Origin: Styela clava
Taxonomy: Eukaryota; Chordata; Ascidiacea; Stolidobranchia; Styelidae
DNA: 64,000 nucleotides
Direction of reading: 5' to 3'
Assembly (NCBI RefSeq): GCF_964204865.1
Contig: NC_135260.1
Coordinates: 7,936,001-8,000,000, forward strand
The first letter of the stretch is position 1. Each line of letters starts with the position of its first letter. The notes under the pieces were generated by a model. It did no database searches, was not told the origin of the DNA, and was given only the letters and a program-made list of their open reading frames with translations. This document shows, piece by piece, positions 24,151-36,798 of the stretch. The translations under genes were made by a program, and so were the position numbers.

Positions 24151-27100
24151 TCATGCCACTCTGTCGACTTTTTTCTTGGCAATTTCAAGATCATTCGTTG
24201 TCAAAACTATAATTTTTTTTTTCTCTTTCTTGCTCCCCCAATCGAGGGCAGTTCGATAAATTTCAAGCGCTTTTCTATATCGTTCCACTGCTTCCTTGAA
24301 CTTTTCCATTCTCTCGTATCCGACCCCAACGTTCAGATAACAAAGTCCGTAAACGTGATGTCCAAGAACTTCTTCCCCAAATTCTCGTTTCATCAAATCA
24401 ATCGCATTTTCGTTTACTGAGACATAGTGTTCGTGATCGCCACAAAAATAATACGCGAGGGCTGTACAGAAGAGGGAACACGCTTCCATTTCGATACGAA
24501 CTTTATGAGTCGAACCTGGTATTGGTTTCTGAAACTCAATCATATCATACATAAACGGGATTAAGTGATTTCGGACAATATTCTTCGATTGTGTATATCT
24601 GATTAATGATTTTGAAATTAGTCTCAAGCCATGAACGCATTCTCTTATTCCACATATTGCTTTGTCCCCGTTGCCACTAACTTCATGCAGTTTGGCAGCG
24701 GCGTAAAATGCAACTGTAGCGTGAAAAAATTTGTTGTTGTTTGTTAATTCTTTTCCCATTATCATGACATCACTCAATTTTGATACGTAAGGTAGCAAAC
24801 CTTTGTGACTTTCTAAATCTTTTAAACGTAAAGAGGCCAGGATGTAACTCATCTTTGCCCAAGCTCCGTTTTCCGTATCCTTGTGGCATCGTTGAAAAGA
24901 AGATATCGCCAATTTGTTCCAAATAATTTTCCAAACTATGAGAATCAGCGGTAACATATTAAGGAATTTTTGTTTCATCGCTGGTGATATAGTTATTTCT
25001 AAAATAATAAAAAAATTGCTCTTCATTAATAAATAACACAATCAATTTAAAAGCAGGATTATAAATATTAATTCATATAAATTTAGCGTAGGCCTATATA
25101 TATATCATCCTATTGTTTTATGATGGAGATAATATCTCGACAGTAAGTTAAGAGTTCATATGTTTACAAAAAAGACATACAATTTTAAATCTTATCAACT
25201 GCTGTACTATGGTGTGGTGTCATCACTTGAAGCCATTTCACTGAGGAATGACAGCTCAAAGTTGTGTTGTGTTGTTGTGATATTTTGTAAAATTATAAAC
25301 TTCAGCAGTAATGTTAGTTACCTTCTTCTTTATATCGTTTGATGAATTCCTTTGCCGAAGTCGATTCCTCGTCGTTTTGGGATAGAATGTAAAAAGACTC
25401 TTGAAGGGATTTGTCGATGCATGGAGCAACATTTCGTTCAGTATCTCCGAGTTTGGTGCTTACATCTGTCTGTGTTGATTTGGTTGCTGCGAATCCCGAT
25501 TCAGTTTGAATCTCCATTGTTGAAACAGACTTTATCGTAGTTTGGGTATGGTTACTTAATCTCAGATTCTGTACAGTCTGAATGTCCTTCTCAAAACTCA
25601 ATTTAATGGATGTCTGCGTTGAGTTGTCTGAAAATGCCGAATCTTGTTTACACAATTTTCGTTTTAAAACAACTTCTTTACAGGTTTGCGTATCACTGTC
25701 AGTTGTTTTTAAACTTGTCTGAGATTTCCTATCTCTCGTGCAAGCGCCATCTGTTTGAGCTTCAGTGTCGTACAAAATTTCTACGGAAGTTTGTATCATT
25801 CTCTCCCGCTTCAGTGTCGGACTTGTTTGGGATTCAATGTCGAACTTTTTTAACGGAACATGTGTTGAAGGACAATCTGAAACCATTTAAAATATTTAAG
25901 GCTGCTATCAATTTTGGCAAATTAAATGAAGAAGAAATCTAGCTAAGATTTCGTTTTTTTTTCTAACTATATTTGTACGTATCAGCGGTTAGCAATCAAA
26001 GAAAAGATACGTAAAATATGAGTGAATTCTGTCCTTACTCGAACAGCAACTTTGTCCCCCACATCTGCTGTTGACAATTTTCTTTGGGTTAGTTCTTCTT
26101 CGAACCCGCCGCCTTGATCTGTTGTTCGTAGATTCTGCATTTTCAGAGTCTTGATAGTGAAAAGATACGAAACATCTAATTATACCATTTATACTAGCAG
26201 TTTTACCCTACAATTTATTGTTATACAGCACCACAAACAGAGCCCGGCGAATTACTTGTTCAGTTAGTCACCCCCATTAAATCAGAAAACTCCGAACGAG
26301 ATGTCGAAAGAGAATAATATATGGAATCCCAAAGTCTTGCTGTATCGGTGTAGCTTCTGTTTGAAATAGTGCTTTCACTTGTTTCACTTTTGGGCACGTT
26401 ATTGGCAAGTGATTTTAGTTAGTTTCCAATACGTTATTTTCTACAGCAATGTCGAAGCTAGTTTTTATATGCTTTTGGAGTAATGGTATTTAATATGATA
26501 AATGTTTTCAGTATCAAAAATATTTTTTGAATATTCTTGATCACACGATCACTGCAAGCAAGTATATTTGCTTTCCATTGGCCTGTGTACTGTATATTAT
26601 GGTTTCCTAAATTTCTAGCGACCGCCCTTTTCGACCAAGAATTCAATTTATTCAGAAATGAATTTTACTTACCACTTCCCGAATCGGTAAAGGTAAAACT
26701 ATCAAGATGGATTTGGAAAACATTGCTCGATTCAGTGTCGGTTGACGATTGTTCTGTAAATAAAATGAGAAATGTCAATATATTCAACATATTGTACTAT
26801 ATATGTTGATTAGATTTCATACTGGTATTCTTTGTTCAAAGTATTGAATGTGTCACTGAAATAATCCAATAGAATTGTGCTTACATTCATATACGGAATT
26901 AGGTATAATCTTAGATACTTGCTAATTCCAGGCTGTATTTCAAGACATATGATGAAAATACACCAGACCTGACTAAGAAAACTTAAAATTGTTATCAATT
27001 TAATTTCCACAGAACAGAAAAACTGAATAAATATTTCTCTATAAACTCAAAAAGGAGATCTACCGTTTTCATGATTATTTATTTCCTTCGGACTGGTGAA

Positions 27101-30100
27101 CGAGGGATGAACCTCACTTCGTCGGCAAACAGGGCGATTTCTCCAACTAGATAATGCTCCTGAATTGCTGCCTGAAATAATATGAAGATTAATACCAAAT
27201 ATAATTCAACATGCTTTGGTAGGCCTGACATCAAATCACATCTCGCTCAAATATCAACGTACCGTGGGCAGTTGCTGGAGCATGCGGGTATGGAAAAATA
27301 ACAGAGGGTAATCTAATCTATGTCATTTTTTTAAATACAAAACGCTATATCCCAGGGAAAACAGAGGATAATACTGGCTTTTTAGAATGTTCTTACATAT
27401 TTGAAAACTTGAAAATCGGATGATTTTATCACAATTAGGCAAAGCAATCCATGCTTACACTCTGGCTCCAATAATGAAGCCTACCAACAAACATCTCACT
27501 CGAAAAATCTGAACTACATACTTGTTAATATACTTGTAGCTGTCATTGTATTTTAAAACAAAATTACTGCTTGTCACAGACGCTTACTTGAAAAAACCTT
27601 TGCATTTTTTTCATATTATAACATGTCTCTTCCAGTAACTTGAAAAGCTAATGTGTTGGTCGCTTTTACCACGGCAAACATGTGATTTATAAGCATATTT
27701 GTCACCTTCATAAGGTGTTTTCAAAGCTGTCACTGATGCATCATCATGGTCAGAATGCCTTTTATTGCTCCTACTTGAACAAGACATAGACGACGAGCTT
27801 CTTCCACCTAAATAGAAAAAACGAGTCTCAAGTCTAGTCCGTTCCTGTAATTCGTGAATATTGCATTTACTTATTGATATCTACCACGGAATGTCTATTT
27901 TGTGAATATTTCACTCCTATAATATTCATTACTTGTGAATTTTAATGCTGCAACTTTAATGCTGGAGTCTTTCGTAATATTGGCTCAAACTTTTTCCAGT
28001 TTTTCCCAACATGATTCAGTTTGCTATTTGCGAATGCGATAATTGATATAGAAAAATCACTTTTTATTTGACTCCAACACTTTTGGCTACAGGTTATTTT
28101 GAATATCGGTAAATTTATGATAGAGAATACAATTTGCGTAGCCCACCTTGTGAAAGAAAAACTAAAATAATTGTTGCTTGTTTAATTCTATATATACAAT
28201 GCAAAGCTGTTTTCTTAAACTGTACTTTTATATTCCAATTTGATATCAGTTGTTGACTGTCAATCGGGGGTAACGGCTTTGGAAATTATATACGCATGAT
28301 TATTCACCAATATAAATATTTTCTATTAAAAAAATTATTTACAAGGTAACTACGCTATACACTCTACCAATTTAACATGCAACATGCTCACTCACATATT
28401 GATTTTGGAATCGTTTCTGAGTCACTTCCAGAACAGATGGCTTTCGGTGTTGTTTGTTCACTATTCCACGTATTGGTCTGTTCAACACGTCTACTTCCAC
28501 ACTGCTGTTCATGGCAGCGTCTGGTTTCTCGATAAAAGCGTCGCGCACACCCTGTATGTACAAATTTTCATACGAAGACATCATTACAGGGTATTCGCCA
28601 AACACTCTTCCACCACACGAACTATCATCAATAAAGTTTCATTTTAGTTGTACAATACATGCCGGAATGCAAAATATCAAGTACATTTTGTTCTTCACGT
28701 AACTATCTATATTCATGAATATCTGATAACAAAAACTCTTTCAAAAAAGCGGTTGTGCTTCTATTTGCGTCTTACCATGGTGGTGCTGATAACTTTTTAC
28801 GCTTAAACATACAATTCATATGAATATACAACAATTCACAAAGCAATCCTATACGCTTAATGAATTAGTAACCGAGGAAGGTAAAGAAGATGCATGTTAG
28901 TTATCAGACATCGACTTCCTCAACTACAACTCATTTTCTAGGAAAGGTTGCTTACGCCCTACGTGGACCGAAAAGGAGGCCGACAACATCTTTCAAGTGA
29001 GTGATTGACGATGGAGCGGTTTGAGCAGGGGTCACCAAACTTTTTTGACCGCGGGCCGGATATGACTCAAATTGTGTTGAAACGGGCCGGATGAATATTT
29101 TTGTCAATGCAATACAATAAATTCACAAATGTGGGGAATATCGCAGAATATAGATCGAGAACATTCTAGTGAAAAAAATTAACATGATTTCCATATCGAG
29201 ACAACTATCCTGAGTTTAGATGTTATCAAAACGTTGCTGTCATGAATTAGAAATGTTATAAAATCCGCGGCCAAAAATGTACGCATCACGTCTGCTAGGT
29301 ACCGTTACGTCGTCTTGAAATACCGCTTATAAAAACGACTGCCTGCTGTAGCTTGGAATTCTATGAAATTTTGACATAATTTAGATAAAATAAACAACTA
29401 TTATCTGGTATTTGATTTTCTCATTAGCGCATAAATTTCCCAACATTCGACGCTTTTAAAAATTACGCTCCAGTTATACGTAGCGCAAATTAATGATATT
29501 GTCTATGGACACCAATAAAATTTATATGGACGTGTGTATTTCTTTCCTAACTTGATACAATTTTTATGAAGTTAGTACAATCAAAACATCGTTAATTATT
29601 ACCCACAATGAACCACTGTCAAACTATCATGCACTCCAGCGTTTATTTACGACGATCTTTTGGCGGTGTCAATGACCGTTGCCAGAATAAAATCCTGAAA
29701 TAGTCTCAATATACCATAGATGTGACGCACAACGAAAGATTAGTGATTGATATGTGTTATTTTTCCATATTTAGTTCAGTTCTTATCAAAAAAGTAATAC
29801 AATCATTATGGAAAAAATTGGCCTGTCGGGCGGTACTAAAATTCCGATATCTCCGTTATTTCTTGACCGTTTATTATAAACTTGGTATTGTTTTCTATTT
29901 TTACTCAGATCTTTCCACTGGAGCAGTTTTTATTCAAATCGGATGAACTTTAATTTTTTTGTAACATACCTACATGAATATCCGCATTAAAGCAGTACAA
30001 AAGTTAGTGTGGCTTTTGAAATTGAAGCAGTAGGCGAAGGATTACAGTACTGTTAGCACAAAATGCACATTCGACGTTTATTTTAGCACAAAAAACAAAC

Positions 30101-31670
30101 AGTTCCGTCGAAAGCACGCGCCACGAGTGTTCAAGTGTATCGCAGAAAACGTTACTGCTGGAGCATTCAAAGTTGCAAAAACGAAGTTTTGTTTACAACC
30201 ACGACTGAAAATCTGTCAGGGTGACAAAAGTGTCTGAGCGGATGCGGAAAGGCCTATTATTACGTCACTTTTTTGCATCTTGCCAATTGGCTAATGTTCT
30301 TGGCCAACGAAATAAACAAGGACGACGATGCTCGTGAAAATCTCCCTTTGAAAAAAATTTAGCCATTTCTGTGTGTTATTGCAGACCGGATAAAATGACG
30401 CCGCGGGCCGGATAAAATGACGTCGCGGGCCGGATCCGGCCCGCGGGCCGTAGTTTGGTGACCCCTGGTTTAGAGGTTTACTTCAGCTTGAAATCTAATG
30501 AATATCAACCAATTAGTTATTTTTTCTTGTGATTTCTCTGCACCCGAGGCTTCAAATGTTGAATAATGTTTTGAATAATATTATCATCAGGCTGCTACGT
30601 TTTAATTCGACCTTTTTTACTAGGAGGAAACTACATCCATGATGCGAAAAATATCGTGGTTACGTGAAATATTTTTCAATCAAGTTATAATTCCTGAATG
30701 GTATGCAGTAAACTCATGATTTGAGTTTGACAATATAATGATTCATGGATGCCATTGAATAGTCTCGGCTGTACCATATGTTTGGATCTTGGTATTGTAG
30801 TTATATGGGACATTGAAGTGTGGCTGCTGTAATAATTCTCTGTAATTGTTGAATGGTGGTTTATTTACTAATTGGCGTTTTTAGCTGTGGGTTATTTTGT
30901 TTCTTAAAATGAAATGTTCATGCAAAATATTGTTTGCCAAATGGATATTTGTTTATCTAAGCTCTTTGTCAAGTCTTAAATCGAACTACAGCACTTATAA
31001 TAAAAAACGGTGTCTTCAACATTTACCTTCGCGTCTTGCTGCTCTTCCATGTCTTCTATTATTTTGCTGATAACGCTGGTAGTAGCGAGTTGAGGAACCT
31101 GGCGAGTCCGAATCATAACCCTCCCATGGCATTCCAACATGAGGAGAACCTGTTTGATAGACTCAGTGCAACAAAACTGTTGTTTCATTTTTACTTTCTT
31201 AATTATTACAAACTTGATGAGAATAGGGATAGCCCACCTCCGATTGATCCAACGTTGGAGTCTCTCAATTCCGTTTTTGACCTATAAATATTATAAAATG
31301 GATATTAGTAACAGCTCTAGGAATTGTGGCTAGAAAAATTAAACTTAAAAACATGTGATTTATATTTTTTATTTATGAAAAAATAAAAAAAATCTTATGC
31401 TGGAATATAACAGTAATATAAGTTCGGCACGTCAAATAGTCTAATTCCTTTAGAAAATGAATTTATAAATAAGAACAGAACTTACTGAACGACATCACCC
31501 TGAAATTTTCCTTGATATACAGGTCCCTGATAATATGTAGTTTGGTGATGATGTACATGGTGCTGCACAATGGTAGGATCATGATCTGATTCACCTTCTA
31601 CATAACGCGTATAGCTTGTGTTTGGTTCGTGCATTCCAGAAACAAAACTTGAATGAGCAATAACTGACAT
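24151..31670 (-). CDS. TPR-like protein with a tandem array of LC8-type QT motifs
   Basis: Eleven exons: 31670-31486, 31281-31238, 31149-31027, 28989-28956, 28621-28392, 27807-27640, 27171-27064, 26753-26673, 26149-26039, 25876-25322, 24998-24151. They sum to 2487 nt (828 aa) and every junction keeps frame, most in phase 1. The N terminus is His-rich, then has three aromatic-Q-G units (YYQGPVYQGKFQG, residues 46-58). Residues 60-360 are polar, with Ser/Asp- and Arg-rich tracts (RSRRRVRRR). Residues 378-498 carry ten QT motifs, nearly all exactly 12 residues apart (KSTQTD, NSTQTS, SDTQTC and others). These resemble the TQT docking sites of dynein light chain LC8. Residues 547-828 are helical and TPR-like, with LCYLNVGVGYERMEKFKEAV at about 765-784. 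An in-frame ATG also lies at 31700. No enzyme domain is visible. A cytosolic scaffold is inferred, not shown. The intron at 28990-31026 holds a hAT element. Confidence 0.75.
25450..25823 (-). repeat. Coding array of 12-residue (36-bp) QT repeats
   Basis: Within exon 10 of the TPR-like gene, Gln-Thr pairs occur at residues 378, 390, 402, 414, 425, 449, 461, 473, 485 and 497. The spacings are 12, 12, 12, 11, 24, 12, 12, 12 and 12. One unit, around residue 437, has lost the motif. The DNA repeats are diverged, so the spacing seems to be conserved by selection on the protein rather than by recent duplication. Confidence 0.85.
29026..30467. mobile_element. hAT-type element in an intron of the QT-repeat gene
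   Basis: Ends CAGGGGTCACCAAAC and GTTTGGTGACCCCTG form a perfect 15-bp inverted repeat. The subterminal regions carry GCGGGCCGGAT motifs repeated near the right end. Flanks GGTTTGAG and GTTTAGAG are a poor 8-bp match, suggesting decay. The 1.4-kb interior has no transposase frame. Confidence 0.85.
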
Positions 31671-32834
31671 GTTAATCAAGAAAGAATAACATAAATACAA
31701 TCACTATAGATATTAAACCCAATTGCTATTATTTTTCTTGGATTTGCACAAAATTACTACACTGCTATCGGAACAACAATGTTTCCAAAATGAGTAAATG
31801 TTATAATGCTCGTTGTCCGGCACTGTAGATATTTATATCCAGTAAAGTAAATACTACGTCAACGTTATCTTGTTTACAGTAAATCGAATAAATATATTCG
31901 TCAACAGTCTTACAATAGTACGATTGCTTACAGAAATCCAATGAAGACATTTGGGATAGGTTGGGAGCGTGACAAGGACATGAAATGCCAGTATTTTTCT
32001 GATTTGTTATATATATATTTCTTGTATGCAAACCCATAGGAAAAAATTCACGCTGCTCTTATATTCAACGAAAAACAAACACTCATATCGATCTATCCCT
32101 CCACCGAGAAAGTGGAAGTAATCATACATTTGTTCACAAATTATGGTAAGGCCATCCATTACACATGTATTATTATTCCTTACTAACGTATTTATATTTG
32201 GAGCAATCCGTGGCCAAGCCAAGAAAAAAAGGCCGCTTTCTTATCAGTATTTGCCACCCCTCCATCTGTTGTCTATGTTTTATTAAAACAGAAACTCAAT
32301 TTAACCGGTTTAAAAATATCTAACTAGTTATGATTTAACAAAGCAGCATATACCAAACCTATACTATAGGCAAATGACATCAAAAATATTCAAGTTACTC
32401 GGAAATCAAAGTAAAGTTACTAAACTTTTCTGTGCATCTCACCTATAAATAAATTAAATTCCTATACAAACATTTACACATTTCAAATTTATCTACGATA
32501 TATTTCCGGTCGATCAATTTTACGCTTATTCCCGGTTCATTGAATCCAATTAGTTGTCACAGAGTTGTGTGACGTTCACCTATATCAGCGATCTGCAACC
32601 TGCGGTTCGGAGCCGCATGCGACTCTTTGTTCTAGAAGCTCTGGCTCCCGTGATTCAAAGAGGCTACAGCAGCAGTTTTTTGTTCGAAGCAGTGGGGACT
32701 TAATGAAGGAGGAGATATAAAGCCAAATCCTCCTAACTAATCACACATCACAGCGGTCCCAAAGTGTTACTCGCGAGCGGTAAAAATGAGTCGCATTTAG
32801 ACGATTCAAGTCTACAATTTTTTTCTTTTCATAG
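31671..32834. other. Upstream flank of the QT-repeat gene, with hAT-like fragments
   Basis: No exon was found. It should contain the promoter of the minus-strand gene. Near 32587-32640, CAGCGATCTGCAACCTGCGG resembles a hAT terminus, and another CAGCGGTCCCAAAG terminus-like sequence lies at 32751. Their partners were not located, so they are probably fragments. Confidence 0.45.
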
Positions 32835-33140
32835 ACCACACTGTTAAAAATTTTTTTCCAAATTTACTAAAAAAAATGGCAGCAAAAGTACTGGCCCATG
32901 TAAAAAAATTTACAGGCCCTATCAGTAGTATTATGAACAGTATTTTCAGTAAATTTACAGAGATTGATGGTAGCAAAAATTACTATAAAACTGTAAAAAA
33001 TACTACTTTTTTGACGGCAGTAAACCTACCCACCAGTAGTAATATTTTTTACCTTAAAATAGTAAATAAAATTACTATCTCGATGGCAGCTACCTTACCC
33101 GACAGTAGTACCATACAATACTAGCATGATGGTAATTTCT

Positions 33141-34468
33141 CACTCGCGATAACCGAACCACTACGAGAGTAGCAAAGCTATTTACTAGCACGACACAACA
33201 GTAAACACACATATTACAGTTAAAATAAAAAAAAACGAGATTCTGGAAACGAAAATCATTTTATTACAATTGATATTTTTATAAAACCATAAATACACAC
33301 TGAATGCCTTTGAGGCTTGTAAAACAGTTTCGAAAGAAATTTCAGAAAATATATGGTCTACAGTCAAATTTAAACACCTATTAGGAGACGTTGAAGGCTA
33401 TCCATGCAATAAAATGAGGGCACAAGTTCTTGTAGGACATAGGAATTCTGTATGTAATGGATCAAAATCGAGTTTCTATTGGCACTTGTTAGAAATCTGG
33501 TCTATACATTTCGAGGTCTATTTATTTATCTCAATAGATCCAAATAAAGTCAAACAAGAAAACGTTTTAGGACTGGGTTGTTTAGTTGACAAACTTATTG
33601 TGAAATCAAATTTCTGGATACCAGGCTATGAGACGCTGGCAAACGTGACATAATAACGAGACTATTGTAAGAATTTCACGATTTTTTGCACTTTACTCTA
33701 ATTATAATGTTTCAAAATGAAAATTTTGGGAAATATCATGCAACCTATTTTGTAGCTATGTTAATTATGCAAGATAATTTTCAAGATAAGATTTCAAGGG
33801 GCGTGAAGTCGAAGAGCGGGAGTTTGAGGATTTTGGTAGGAGCATGAGTGGGAGTTCTAAATTTTGAAGCTTGCAGAGTCTATAGAGTTAATCATAGTCG
33901 GAGTTTATCCACACTTATGAATAGAGTTTGACTGGACATTTTTAAAGCTCATGAGCTAGGAGCAGAGTTTGCAGAAGTTGCAAATTCGAAAATGTTAAAA
34001 TTGATAAAACTGGACAAAAAGTTACACTAAAGCAGCTAGCATAGCAGCAGTCAAATCTTATAAGATCAGGGAGTCAAGAGTTTTAATTCATATTTTGAAA
34101 GAGTCTTGAGCAGGAGACGGAGTCATATATTTGCAAATGTGGGAGTTGATAGTCATGAGTGGAAGCCAGAAATTTTGTGGTTGAAGAAGATTACGGAGCA
34201 GAGTTTGTTTAAAATTATCCAGACTTCACACCCAACACACAGCTAAATCATTTTTTATCAAATTAATCGATCAGCCAAAAGCAGGGCTGCGAACTCGAAC
34301 TTCGAAAAACTCTATCAAATACATGAACTCAAACCCCTGACCAGGGTAATGAACTCGAACTTGAGAAACTCAATCAAAGGCATGTGAAAATTTGATCGAG
34401 TTTTCACCCCTGGTCAAAAGTGATGTAAGCTGCAGTAACACCACCAAAGTTTACTTAAACATCAATTT
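33141..34468. other. Non-coding stretch with degenerate GGAGT-rich repeats
   Basis: About 33790-34210 contains loosely repeated GGAGTTTG / GAGTTTGAG motifs, and 34290-34410 contains repeated AACTCGAACTT blocks. No exon with matched splice phases was found. Confidence 0.4.
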
Positions 34469-36500
34469 CTAACAACGGCACGCCTGTGATAGATTCACTC
34501 TTCTTGCAAGGCCGATTACTTTTGCATGAACGTCTTTGCCTTTACTTTTTTTCGACTTAGTGCCTCTGGGGTTTATGTCACCGAAGAACCTGAAAAAAGA
34601 CCGAACTTAAATGGCGAATAGGTTTCACATATGAAATTTGGAAAACGTCCTGTCATCTCACCACCAAAATAGTAAAAACACGAACACTGGACAAAAATAG
34701 TAAAAATGTCATGTATTTATAATGTATCGTGCCTTGCCAAGGGATAAACAAAAAACTGCCAGTGGGCCAGGAATGCAATTGCTAAACCAGGAAGCACCAG
34801 ATCCTCCTAGCCTCCAGTTGTCGCAAATCGCAATAGGCTCATCCGCTCGTTGACATTCGATTGCAAATGCAGCAATTGAAAAATATTGTATTAATTTCTG
34901 TCATTAGTAATGATTTTTTGCAAATATATCAAAAATTTCCTGCTACAAAATGGAGAGCACAGTGACATCGTTTGAAATTGAAGTTCACTAAAATAGGATT
35001 GTTGTGAGTTCATTTTTCACATATGGATGTAAAACATATTAGATTAGGAGGAAACATGTGTGGTACCGCCAGTCAGTCTATTATTAACCACCTAAAACTG
35101 TTTAACTAATTAAATTATTCTCAGCCCTACTTATGGCCCAGTCCCCAGGATATGAACACCATGAGTTTGTGCAAGTCCAGTCACATATTTCCTTTTCACA
35201 ACCTATTTTTTGTATTGTATGTCATCAAATAACACTACATGACAGAAGAAACAGGTAATTCGTCAACAACGTGTACATTGTGCCAACAGCAAGAATTATA
35301 TCAGCACTGTAGACTAGCACATTTTTTCTTACCTCTGAATAAAATCAAACGTCAGCAAGGCCTTCTTTGGATATTCTATGTTGAAAACATAGAACGAAGC
35401 AAACTGAAAAGCTATCGCTTCAAAAAACGATCTACAGGAACACACCACTTCTCGTTCAGCGATGACGTAAAAAGTCTCAGCAGTCGCTACCGTGTTACCT
35501 GAAACACAAGATTGTAAACTTTAGCTTCGAATCTATAGGCTTATGAATAAAGTGAAAGTCACTCGACAGGTTGATTAATCTTATTATCTCAACTTCTAAA
35601 GCCAACTAATAACAAATACACTTACTAGAGGTGGACGATTAATGATTATTTAATAATATGCAATTACACAATTATTAATTGTATAATAGTACGATCATCT
35701 ACAAATTGGCTTTGGCTATATATCTAACATAGCAGACATGGATTTGTTCTTATTTTCACTCACCGTTGATAGCAAGCGCAACACTGATAAAACGAAGGGA
35801 GAACTTATTACATTGATGAGGCTTATGATGCGCATTATGTTCTTTCAGAAATATTATATTTCATATTTCAAGCAATGCATACTGTGGCGCAACAGTTAAA
35901 GCAGGTTGCATGACAGAAGCTGGTGATATTATTTTATAATAATCACAACTGAGAAGTATATGGCGACACAAAATGGCCTTTGAAAAAGTTGCGCAGAATT
36001 AATCACAGGAAAACAGCTATCATATCATTTTTCGAAATTGTTCCCGATATTCACAATTACATCGCTCACCTCTAACACTTACCTATGCAAGCAATAAATG
36101 GAGATTTTGGAATATCTTTTAATATCTGGGAAAAAGTGGTTTCTTTCTGAAAATAGGCAAAGTAGTGAATGTATATGCAAAAAAATTCCGTTAACCACTA
36201 TCATGCAGTTAGTTTCCAATTAATTTGCAGTCGGCTCACAAAACTTTATACGAACAGTGTTGTGCAGAAGTTACATTACTCTTGATGCAAAAACTTTCAA
36301 AAAAAAGTACTTTACACAAAAAAAGCATAGAACATACCTGGAAACACTTAAATATTTGGTTTAGGTTCTCTCCGAAATAATAGGCGATCAACGTGACCAC
36401 CCCAGTCGATTTTGGTAATTCAGTTTTCAGACTCTTTGATTCCGATTTTGAAGAACTTATAAATTCAGAAATTTTCTTATTGGTTGAATATTTCAATGTT
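34469..36500 (-). CDS. 3' exons of an unnamed, possibly transposon-linked protein gene
   Basis: Four exons fit together in frame: 36500-36338 (phase 2 start), 36146-36083, 35498-35333 and the terminal exon 34589-34469 ending in TAG. They encode about 167 residues. The first ends with LIAYYFGENLNQIFKCFQ. The third contains FASFYVFNIEYPKKALLTFD. The last begins FFGDINPRGTKSKKSKGK and is basic. From memory this order (an L-I-A-x-Y-F block, then F-N-I-x-Y-P, then I-N-P-x-G-T-K) resembles the C-terminal part of proteins often labelled 'SAM domain-containing protein 3-like' in fish and invertebrates. I cannot verify that here, and their function is unclear to me. Upstream exons were not found. They may lie beyond the minisatellite at 36513 or be lost. 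The gene lies inside the putative CACTG-ended element. Confidence 0.6.
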
Positions 36501-36512
36501 CTAAATAATAAT

Positions 36513-36798
36513 GCCTGCTAAAACGCTTAAAAACAGTGAAAAACCGTCAAAAAACACCCAGAACCCTTCTAAAACGCTCAAAAACAGTGAACAACCGTCA
36601 AAAAACACCAAGAACCCTGCTAAAACGCTTAAAAACAGTGAAAAACCGTCAAAAAAACACCAAGAACCCTGCTAAAACGCCTAAAAACAGTGAAAAACCG
36701 TCAAAAAACACCAAGAATCCTGCTAAAACGCTTAAAAACAGTGAAAACCGTCAAAAACACCAAGAACCCTGCTAAAACGCTTAAAAACAGTCAAATAA
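36513..36798. repeat. 51-bp minisatellite, about 5.5 units
   Basis: Tandem units of the form CTAAAACGCTTAAAAACAGT + GAAAAACCGTCAAAAAACAC + CAAGAACCCTG repeat head to tail, with scattered 1-2 base changes. The array begins 12 bp upstream (gene sense) of the exon ending at 36500, so it is intronic for that gene. The apparent plus-strand open frame over it is a product of the repeat. Confidence 0.9.

Noticed and set aside
26039-26149. An ATG-starting alternative frame in this exon (MQNLRTTDQGGG...), suggesting a separate first exon
   Set aside because: Its phase does not match the next exon, whereas another frame of the same exon joins in phase with both neighbours.
32876-33124. Plus-strand frame of 82 codons
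   Set aside because: It lies in degenerate AGTAAA-type repeats at the end of the putative transposon and has no protein-like conservation.
35239-35502. Plus-strand frame of 87 codons
   Set aside because: It overlaps a well-phased minus-strand exon (35498-35333) with better coding character.
36536-36775. Plus-strand Lys-rich frame of 79 codons
   Set aside because: Created by a 51-bp (17-codon) minisatellite that stays in frame by its period; no other coding support.
36513-36798. CRISPR-like array
   Set aside because: Units are contiguous with no unique spacers, in a eukaryotic genome; it is a minisatellite.
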